Assembly: GCA_945787305.1 (NCBI GenBank)
Contig: CALZIH010000038.1
Span: 1 to 19,123 of the forward strand
DNA: 19,123 nucleotides
Source: an uncultured Desulfobulbaceae bacterium
GTDB taxonomy: Bacteria > Desulfobacterota > Desulfobulbia > Desulfobulbales > Desulfobulbaceae
Direction: 5' to 3'
Positions 5,834 to 12,533 of this stretch are shown one piece after another. The position numbers and the translations under genes are program-made. The notes beneath the pieces were generated by a model. It saw only the letters and a list, made by a program, of their open reading frames with translations, was not told the origin of the DNA and did not search any database. Position 1 is the stretch's first letter; each line of letters opens with the position of its first letter.

Positions 5834-7933
5834 ATGATGCAAAAATTGTTTTTACCGGAATCTGTTGCCGTAATCGGAGCTTCACGGACTCCTGGTAAGG
5901 TCGGCCACGATATCTTGAACAATTTGGTAACCTGCGGTTTTCAAGGTGAAATCATCCCGGTTAATCCTGCAGGTGGTGAACTGCTGGGTTTGAAGGTCTA
6001 TCCCACCTTAAGAGAATATGATGGAAAGGTCGATCAGGTGATCATTGTGGTGCGGGCAGAATTTGTCCTTGATGCTACCCGTGACGCGGTTGCCAAGGGG
6101 GCCGGGACGGTGATTGTTATCAGTGCAGGATTTAAGGAAACCGGCGAAGAGGGACTGCGTGTCGAGGCAGAGTTGAAAGATGTCTGCCGCCGGGGCGGTG
6201 CCCGGTTACTTGGCCCAAACTGCCTGGGATTGATCAACACCGAAAACAATCTTAATTCGTCCTTTGCCGGTAGCATGCCAAAGTCAGGCGAGATTTCGGT
6301 TTTTTCTCAATCCGGAGCGTTATGTACGGCCATGCTCGATATGGCAGCAGGTCGGCACCTGGGGTTGTCAAAACTTATTTCAATCGGCAACAAGGCGGAT
6401 ATCACTGAAGTAGATATGCTCCAGGCTCTATCCCATGATCATTCGACGAAAGTTATTGTCGGGTACCTTGAAGATATCAGCAACGGTGATGATTTTATCA
6501 AGGCTGCCGAAGAAGCCAGTAATCATAAACCGGTAGTCATTCTCAAGTCCGGGACCACGGCCGCAGGGCAACGGGCGGCGGCTAGCCATACCGGAGTTCT
6601 TGCCGGCGAGGAAACCGCCTATGGGGCGGCATTTAAAAGGGCTGGAATTTGCCGGGCCGACACCTTTGATGCCTTGTTCGATTATGCCACAGCCCTTTCC
6701 ATGCAGCCGCCTCCAAATGGTGACCGTATTCTCATCATTACCAATGCCGGTGGGCCAGGGGCCATGGCCGCAGATGCCGTTGAAAAGGCCGGTATGCAAG
6801 TCGCTGAACTGGACCGGAATACTACTACGGCCCTGCGGGCAAAACTCCCGGCCGAAGCGTCTTTGGGTAATCCTATCGATGTTCTTGGCGACGCCGATCC
6901 CGATCGTTATGTGCAGGCGTTGAAGGCTGCTCAACAGGATTCGACCGTTGATGGAATTCTAATTCTCCTTACTCCCCAGGCTATGACCCAGCCTGCTGAA
7001 ACGGCCAGAGCCATAGCTGATAATCTGGATGGTACCAAGCCTGTGGTGGCTTCATTCATGGGAGGGAGAGATGTGTTGCCCGGTCGTCGAGAGCTTACCG
7101 CAGCCGGGATGCCGGATTACGAATCACCGGAACGTGCCGTGGCAGCGTTGAAAGCCATGTATCAGTACGGGGTATGGAAACGAAGACCGGCCCGTCAGGT
7201 GACCAGGTTCCCCGTAAACCGGCGACGGGTGGAACGCATCATCACCAGGCGCCAGCGAACCGGCCGTTTACAACTTGGTGAGGTAAAGGCTAAGGATATT
7301 CTTAAGGCCTATGGCTTTCACGTCCTCCAGGGCCATCTTACCATTACCCCGCAGGAGGCATCCGAGGTCGCACGTTTTATCGGTTTCCCCGTAGCGATGA
7401 AGATCGTATCGCCGAATATTATCCACAAAACAGACCTTGGTGGGGTGCGGCTTGGGCTTGGTTCCAGTCAGGAGGTGGAGGATGCCTTTGAATTGATGAA
7501 TCTTCGTATCCAGCAGCATGCTCCCGAGGCCATGATAGAAGGGGTTTATGTGGAAAAAATGGCTGAAAAAGGAATGGAAATCATTCTTGGCATGACCCGT
7601 GACCCGCAATTTGGCCCCATGTTAATGTTCGGCCTGGGCGGAATATTCGTTGAGGTGATGAAGGATGTGACCTTTTATCTGGCACCGATCACCGAAAATG
7701 AAGCCATACAGATGCTGCAATCCACAAGGTCCTATGAAATGCTGCAGGGAAAACGTGGCAGCAAAGAGGTCGATATTCATGCCATCGCCGGAGCCTTGCA
7801 GCGAATCAGCCAGTTGACTACGGATTTTCCTCAGATTGTTGAGTTGGATATCAACCCGCTTATTGTTGGAGAAATCGGCACCGACCCGGTGGTTGCCGAT
7901 GCAAGAATGACCTTTTCGGCAAAAGATGAATAA
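5834..7933 (+). CDS. ADP-forming acetyl-CoA synthetase (acyl-CoA synthetase, NDP-forming), alpha-beta fusion
   Basis: Catalyses acetyl-CoA + ADP + Pi to acetate + CoA + ATP, or the reverse, in the cytoplasm; other acyl-CoAs are possible. The 699 residues contain, in order, a CoA-binding Rossmann domain (PESVAVIGASRTPGKVG, 8-24), two succinyl-CoA-ligase-like domains, the phosphohistidine motif ASHTG with His252, a linker around 450-485 rich in arginine, and a C-terminal ATP-grasp domain (about 485-699). The ATP-grasp domain includes IIHKTDLGG with His531, the second phosphate-carrying histidine in this family, and ELDINPLIV near the end. Both halves are complete. Unlike Pat/Pka-type protein acetyltransferases, which have this architecture plus a GNAT domain, this one ends after ATP-grasp; a GNAT domain is instead on the next gene. 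The start may be either ATG of an ATG-ATG pair. Confidence 0.92.
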   Translation: MMQKLFLPESVAVIGASRTPGKVGHDILNNLVTCGFQGEIIPVNPAGGELLGLKVYPTLREYDGKVDQVIIVVRAEFVLDATRDAVAKGAGTVIVISAGFKETGEEGLRVEAELKDVCRRGGARLLGPNCLGLINTENNLNSSFAGSMPKSGEISVFSQSGALCTAMLDMAAGRHLGLSKLISIGNKADITEVDMLQALSHDHSTKVIVGYLEDISNGDDFIKAAEEASNHKPVVILKSGTTAAGQRAAASHTGVLAGEETAYGAAFKRAGICRADTFDALFDYATALSMQPPPNGDRILIITNAGGPGAMAADAVEKAGMQVAELDRNTTTALRAKLPAEASLGNPIDVLGDADPDRYVQALKAAQQDSTVDGILILLTPQAMTQPAETARAIADNLDGTKPVVASFMGGRDVLPGRRELTAAGMPDYESPERAVAALKAMYQYGVWKRRPARQVTRFPVNRRRVERIITRRQRTGRLQLGEVKAKDILKAYGFHVLQGHLTITPQEASEVARFIGFPVAMKIVSPNIIHKTDLGGVRLGLGSSQEVEDAFELMNLRIQQHAPEAMIEGVYVEKMAEKGMEIILGMTRDPQFGPMLMFGLGGIFVEVMKDVTFYLAPITENEAIQMLQSTRSYEMLQGKRGSKEVDIHAIAGALQRISQLTTDFPQIVELDINPLIVGEIGTDPVVADARMTFSAKDE

Positions 7934-7978
7934 CGACCAACGTCGAATTGCAACATTACTTATTCCTGTGAAAACATC

Positions 7979-9859
7979 ATGAAATACGACCAAGATTGGC
8001 AGCAGAATTATAAAAACATGATCTCCACGTCAGCTAAGGCGCTTTCCAATGTTCGCCCTGGGCAGCGAGTGTTTATCGGTACCGGTTGCGCTGAGCCGGT
8101 TGAGCTTGTCGCAGCTTTGACAGCCAGAGCCGGGTCATTGGCGGATGTAGAACTGGTTCAGCTGATCACCAAGGGTAAGGCACCGTACGCCGATAAGCGA
8201 CTGGCCGATTGTTTTAAAATCAATTCTTTTTATATCGGTTCGAATGTCCGCTATATGATTCAGGAGGGGATGGGGGATTATACCCCTATCCTGATGTCGG
8301 ATGTGCCGCGGTTGCTCAACAGCGGCGTCCTTCCACTCGATGTGGCTTTGATCCAGGTTACCCCGCCGAACCAGCGTGGTAAAGTCAGTCTTGGCATCTC
8401 CGTTGATATTGTCCGCAGTGCTGCGGAAAATGCATCGCTGGTTATAGCTGAGGTTAACCCGAATATGCCCTGGACCCATGGCAACTCCCTGATGGATATT
8501 TATGATCTCGACATCCTTGTACCTGTTGATGAACCGATCATTGAACGGGATACCCATTCCCCCCACCCCATCAGTAAAAAGATCGCCGCCGAGGTCGCTT
8601 CTCTGATTCCCAATGGTGCAACAGTACAGTTCGGTCAGGGGAGAGTTCCAGGTATCGGAAGAGTGCCCCAGGCTGTTATGGACTTTCTCCACGAGAAAAA
8701 GGACCTGGGTATTCACACCGAGATGATTTCGGATTCGATTGTCGACCTTATTGAATCGGGCGCTGTCAACGGCTCGCGCAAGACTGTCGATCGCGGCCGG
8801 GTTACCACCAGTTTCTGCATGGGAAGTAAAAAGCTCTACGATTATATTGACGATAACCCTCTGTTTTGTTTTCGTCCGACGGAATACGTGAACGATGCAA
8901 CGGTGATCGGTAAACAGAAAAAAATGGTCGCTATCAATATGGCCCTGGAGATTGACCTGACCGGTCAGGTTTGTTCCGATTCGGTAGGGGGACGATTTTA
9001 TTCCGGGATCGGCGGACAGGTTGACTTTAATCGCGGAGCCGCTTTCTCCGAGCATGGCCGAGCCATTATTACCATGCCTTCAACCAATGAAGACGGAACC
9101 CGTTCCCGCATCGTCACCACCCTGCAGCCCGGTTCCGGAGTGGTCATTACCCGTGGCACCGTACACTATGTGGTGACCGAATACGGGATCGCTTATCTGC
9201 ATGGTAAGTCTATCCAGGAACGCGTCATGGCCCTGATTTCCATCGCCCATCCCGACTATCGGGAGCAACTGTTTCAGGAGGCTATTGAATACAAATATCT
9301 TCGGCCTGACCTTACCGGGCTTGGTGACCGATTCATGGTGGCAGGCGAAGAGTTTATGCGGACAAGCCACCTTCTGAAAAACGGCACCCAGGTAAGCTTT
9401 CGCTCCATCAGGCCCACAGATGAACCACACATGCGTGACCTGCTCTATGACCTTTCCCAGGAGACCATCTACTACCGTTTTATGGGACGGCAACAACGCT
9501 TCACCCACCGACAGGTTCAGGATTTCGTGTATATTGATCATCGCCGTGATGTGGCCATTGTCGGTACTGTGCCGGAGGCGCACGGTGAAGATATTATTGC
9601 CGTGGGCAGGTATTACCTCAATGAGCGGACCAACATGGCCGAGGTCGCCTTTGTTATCCGCGACGGCTGGCAGAGTCAGGGCCTGGGCACCTTTATGTTT
9701 CGTCATCTGATCACCATTGCCAAGCGTAACGGAATTTCCGGTTTTACTGCTGAAGTCCTGCGGGACAACCGCCGTATGCATGCCATTTTCAATCATTCAG
9801 GCTACAAGGTGAAAAGCACTCTGGAAGAAGGTGTGTACAGCTTTGAGATTGATTTTTGA
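7979..9859 (+). CDS. Acetyl-CoA hydrolase/CoA-transferase fused to GNAT acetyltransferase
   Basis: A 626-residue two-part enzyme. Residues 1 to about 465 are a class I CoA-transferase of the acetyl-CoA hydrolase / 4-hydroxybutyrate CoA-transferase family, moving CoA between acetate and other acids. Typical segments are LGIHTEMISDSIVDLIESG, RPTEYVNDATVIG, SGIGGQVDFNRGA and VVTEYGIAYLHGKS. From about residue 472 a GNAT domain begins (VSFRSIRPTDEPHMRDLL). It has the acetyl-CoA pyrophosphate loop QSQGLG (565-570) and a last part typical of the fold (EVLRDNRRMHAIFNHSGY). Such domains acetylate protein lysines in Pat- and AcuA-type systems. The gene lies 45 bases after the ADP-forming synthetase and closes the operon with the deacetylase. 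The acetyltransferase may modify its own CoA-transferase half or the synthetase; that is inference. Confidence 0.9.
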   Translation: MKYDQDWQQNYKNMISTSAKALSNVRPGQRVFIGTGCAEPVELVAALTARAGSLADVELVQLITKGKAPYADKRLADCFKINSFYIGSNVRYMIQEGMGDYTPILMSDVPRLLNSGVLPLDVALIQVTPPNQRGKVSLGISVDIVRSAAENASLVIAEVNPNMPWTHGNSLMDIYDLDILVPVDEPIIERDTHSPHPISKKIAAEVASLIPNGATVQFGQGRVPGIGRVPQAVMDFLHEKKDLGIHTEMISDSIVDLIESGAVNGSRKTVDRGRVTTSFCMGSKKLYDYIDDNPLFCFRPTEYVNDATVIGKQKKMVAINMALEIDLTGQVCSDSVGGRFYSGIGGQVDFNRGAAFSEHGRAIITMPSTNEDGTRSRIVTTLQPGSGVVITRGTVHYVVTEYGIAYLHGKSIQERVMALISIAHPDYREQLFQEAIEYKYLRPDLTGLGDRFMVAGEEFMRTSHLLKNGTQVSFRSIRPTDEPHMRDLLYDLSQETIYYRFMGRQQRFTHRQVQDFVYIDHRRDVAIVGTVPEAHGEDIIAVGRYYLNERTNMAEVAFVIRDGWQSQGLGTFMFRHLITIAKRNGISGFTAEVLRDNRRMHAIFNHSGYKVKSTLEEGVYSFEIDF

Positions 9860-9933
9860 TGGCATCGGTATCGCTGGGCGGTGCACGGATGGGTAGAGTA
9901 ACTTGTTGAATTAGGGACTACCGAGGTGAGATA

Positions 9934-11133
9934 GTGGATAAAAAAAGAATTCTCTTTGTCGATGATGAGTCTAATATTCTGACAGGGCTTGCCAGAATGC
10001 TTCGTGGCATGCGAAAAGAAATAGAGATGGCTTTTGCCGAAAGTGGAAGAGAGGCCCTGGAGGTCATGGCAAAGGAATCATTCGATGTTGTAGTATCGGA
10101 CATGAGGATGCCTGGTATGGACGGTGCCGAACTGCTGGCCGAGGTTCGTAGGTTATACCCGGATACCATGCGAATTATGCTTTCGGGTTATGCTGCCCCG
10201 GAAGCTGTGATGCGAACGGTGACGGTTGTACATCAATTTCTCCATAAGCCGTGTGAGCCCGATGATATTAAAGACACACTGTTACGGTGCTGCCGATTGC
10301 GCGATATACTTACCAATTCAAAACTGCGGGGATTGGTCTCATCTTTGAACAATCTGCCGAGCCTGCCCTCCATTTATACTGAGCTTCTCGATATCCTTGC
10401 CAAGGAAGATTGTTCGGTAGATGAGGTAGCCGATTGTATCAGTCGTGATATCGGTATGAGTGCCAAGATACTCCAATTGGTGAATTCCCCTTTTTTCGGA
10501 TTGTACCGAAATATCGACAGCGCCTCCCAGGCCGTTGGTTTGCTTGGTCTTGACACGGTGAAATATCTGGTTCTGTCGGTGAAAATATTTTCAGAGTTGG
10601 AAAAACAATGTGTCACCACTGAATCAATCCATGATCTCATGGAACACAGCATGAGCGTCGGGGCCTTTGCAAAACAAATCGTCGAGCTGGAAACAGATGA
10701 TGAAAAGGTTGCCAATGATGCCTTCATTTCAGGCATGCTGCATGACGTGGGAAAATTGGTTTTTGCCTGTAATATGCCGGAGGAATATAAGAAAACATTT
10801 GAGCTGGCTGAGAATGAGGGGATTTCCCTGCAGGCAGCTGAACGGCAAATGTTTCAGGCAGATCATAGCCAGATCGGCGCCTACCTCCTTGGTCTCTGGG
10901 GGTTCTCCGTACAGGCGATTGAAGCGATTGCCTTTCATCATAACCCCGAACAAACAGCATCCACAACCTTTGATCCGGCAACGGCCGTTCATGTTGCCAA
11001 CGTTTTCGATCACGAACAAAAAAACAGGCTCCTGGTTGGTACCCAACCAACCTTTGATCTTGACTATCTGGACAGGGTACAATGCAGCGATCGCCTGGAT
11101 TCATGGCGTGATCTCTGTCAGAGAGAGACGTGA
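9934..11133 (+). CDS. Response regulator with HDOD output domain
   Basis: Cytoplasmic two-component signalling protein of 399 residues. The start is GTG at 9934 with CGAGGTGAG before it. The receiver domain (1-120) has the acidic pair Asp10/Asp11, phosphoacceptor Asp56 (VVVSDMRMPGMDG), Ser84 (IMLSGY) and Lys105 (LHKPC), so it should be phosphorylatable. The rest is an HDOD domain (about 133-330: LPSLPSIYTELLDIL, later LVNSPFFG and GMLHDVGKL). HDOD domains belong to the HD superfamily, but this class is generally regarded as regulatory rather than an active phosphohydrolase. Here His270-Asp271 is kept in HDVGKL. The output is unknown; related proteins affect chemotaxis, motility or c-di-GMP signalling. 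No partner histidine kinase is seen in the window. The PilZ gene downstream would fit a c-di-GMP link, but 540 bases separate them. Confidence 0.88.
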   Translation: MDKKRILFVDDESNILTGLARMLRGMRKEIEMAFAESGREALEVMAKESFDVVVSDMRMPGMDGAELLAEVRRLYPDTMRIMLSGYAAPEAVMRTVTVVHQFLHKPCEPDDIKDTLLRCCRLRDILTNSKLRGLVSSLNNLPSLPSIYTELLDILAKEDCSVDEVADCISRDIGMSAKILQLVNSPFFGLYRNIDSASQAVGLLGLDTVKYLVLSVKIFSELEKQCVTTESIHDLMEHSMSVGAFAKQIVELETDDEKVANDAFISGMLHDVGKLVFACNMPEEYKKTFELAENEGISLQAAERQMFQADHSQIGAYLLGLWGFSVQAIEAIAFHHNPEQTASTTFDPATAVHVANVFDHEQKNRLLVGTQPTFDLDYLDRVQCSDRLDSWRDLCQRET

Positions 11134-11671
11134 AAGATTATTTTTATCAGTTCGTTACGCCTGAACTCCTGTCATAAAAAACAGGTAAGCGTAGACTCCG
11201 AGAAAATCAGCGCAACTTTCCCATGTAATAACAAAAGGTTCTCAGGATGAAGCTGTTTGGACTGAAGACTTTTTGGGCGGCTTCTTTTAGTCTTTTGCTA
11301 ACAGCCTACTGCCTATAGCCTGTAAACCTGGGTTGCGGGCAAAGCCCACTTTAGAATGTAGGAAAATATATTTCCTGAACAAGTTGAATGGCAAAATGTG
11401 CGCACTGTTTTCCGGAATAAATATTGCAATGTAAGTTGTAGGGGAAAGCAGTGGAGATACGCCGTTCAAGTGCAACCAGAAGACAGCTGGAGGATATGGA
11501 TCCATACTAACAGGTACTTGGGATGAATTTACGCTGAGAGGAGAAAGCAAGGGCCTTTCCCCTGGAGTATAATATCCTATATAATTACCGTTGAGTTGTT
11601 AAGTTTTTTTGTTTTTTTACGCAATACAGTCCACCTTAACATCGGATATATTCTTAGAGGTGAGGATTGTT
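11134..11671. other. Intergenic region, no supported gene
   Basis: About 540 bases with no credible gene. A weak 5-bp stem, CCTGT (11168-11172) and ACAGG (11181-11185), follows the HDOD gene without a T-run. A GGGCAAAGCCC palindrome and short GCCTA/GCCTAT-type near-repeats lie around 11300-11350 and look like degraded repeat DNA. A TATAAT box at 11568-11573 and a T-rich stretch (11600-11618) lie before the PilZ gene; a promoter is plausible, but no matching -35 was found. An 87-codon minus-strand frame at 11287-11550 has no protein-like features. Confidence 0.5.
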
Positions 11672-12028
11672 ATGGTAACTGAAAAATCTTCTAACAAAAG
11701 AAAAGATAAGCGATTAGAGGCCAAAAGCGGAATTGCTGTAACCCCCAATGCCGTTTGTCAAGTCGTCAACCTTAGCAAAGATGGAATTTCATTCAAGTGC
11801 ACTAAGGAACATTATTTTCCGTTTGAATGGACAATGAATATCTATGATATTGCTGGCCAGAGCCTGGAACAATTGCACGTTAAAAAGGTTTGGGAGAGTT
11901 GGTTGAACATTCAAGACGATCAGTCACCCTTTACAATGGAAGTAGGGGGGAGATTTCAAAACCTATCTTCTTCACAAAAGGATCAGCTCAACACCTATCT
12001 GCAACAACTTCTTGCAATGGAAGAATAA
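11672..12028 (+). CDS. PilZ domain protein (predicted c-di-GMP receptor)
   Basis: A 118-residue single-domain cytoplasmic protein. The start at 11672 has GAGGTGAGG at good spacing; the frame is open upstream but no better start is seen. Both c-di-GMP-binding signatures of PilZ domains are present: RxxxR at Arg10-Arg14 (RKDKR) and N/DxSxxG at Asn33-Ser35-Gly38 (NLSKDG). About 20 residues separate them, as is usual. The rest is strand-rich and ends with a helix (SSQKDQLNTYLQQLLAMEE). It should sense c-di-GMP and act on a partner through protein contacts, for example in motility or polysaccharide export. No partner is encoded beside it. The assignment is made from the two motifs. Confidence 0.78.
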   Translation: MVTEKSSNKRKDKRLEAKSGIAVTPNAVCQVVNLSKDGISFKCTKEHYFPFEWTMNIYDIAGQSLEQLHVKKVWESWLNIQDDQSPFTMEVGGRFQNLSSSQKDQLNTYLQQLLAMEE

Positions 12029-12533
12029 CATTACCTGAGATTCCGATGGTGACGACTGGTCTTCCGGTTCGACACCTTTAAGGCAAACGTTAAACAGCTT
12101 CCAATGGGTATTGTTTTCCCTCCTCCATGCCCGGCCTACCACATCCTTTGGGTTGACATCAAAGCATAGTAATTTCACCTATTCGTCCTTCGGGGCGTCC
12201 GGCAGCGGCTCATCTGCTTCGAAGTCTGCGCTATCTGTCATCATCTACACGATATCACTAAAGGATAATCGTGTGGATGCTTTCGCGCATCCGGAGTCTG
12301 TCGCTTACCTGAACCACTGCCGAACGCTCACGGATTCAGGTCATGTTGATACAAGTGCACCCTTTTGTACTTTCCTCAGCCAAATATTTCGAATTTTTCG
12401 GATTGACTTCAAACTCTTTCCTTTATCGCTGAAAATTCTATAGTCTTGACCATCTTGGCGGTGGAGGAAACGGAAGCATTCCTTGGCATGCTCTATCTTG
12501 CGTTTCTCAATCATTGCGGGTATCTTGCGGTCC
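12029..12533. other. Gene-poor structured region before uvrB
   Basis: About 500 bases without a supported + strand gene. It contains a cluster of inverted repeats (12242-12340) and an interrupted minus-strand reading frame (separate entries). No clear promoter for uvrB was recognised. GTGGAGGAAACGG (12461-12473) is purine-rich but too far from the uvrB start to be its ribosome binding site. Confidence 0.5.
12242..12340. other. Cluster of inverted repeats, two mutually exclusive
   Basis: Three stems can be drawn. Stem 1 pairs CATCTACACGAT (12242-12253) with ATCGTGTGGATG (12268-12279): 12 pairs, one of them G-T. Stem 2 pairs GGATGC (12275-12280) with GCATCC (12287-12292) around TTTCGC. Stem 3 pairs CCTGAA (12308-12313) with TTCAGG (12335-12340). 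Stems 1 and 2 share bases 12275-12279, so an RNA could form only one at a time, as in attenuators or riboswitch-like leaders. No T-run follows. It may also be a palindromic repeat element. Confidence 0.45.

Noticed and set aside
8135..9055. Minus-strand open frame of 306 codons
   Set aside because: It lies wholly antisense to the conserved CoA-transferase coding region, has no recognised motif, and its length is explained by codon bias of the sense gene.
9080..9796. Minus-strand open frame of 238 codons
   Set aside because: Antisense to the C-terminal part of the transferase and its GNAT domain, whose family motifs are clear on the + strand.
11287..11550. Minus-strand 87-codon frame in the intergenic region
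   Set aside because: Its composition is not protein-like, no ribosome binding site was seen and it passes through repeat-like DNA.
12086..12097. GTTAAAC, which fits the core consensus of an integron attC site
   Set aside because: No matching partner core at a suitable distance, no integrase and no cassette-like gene arrangement.
12179..12181. TAG between two coding-like blocks as possible amber readthrough (pyrrolysine-like)
   Set aside because: The same frame has three other stops, which fits decay or chance better than recoding, and no downstream signal is visible.
12111..12443. Plus-strand 110-codon frame before uvrB
   Set aside because: Serine-rich low-complexity translation with no domain, crossing the hairpin cluster; treated as chance.
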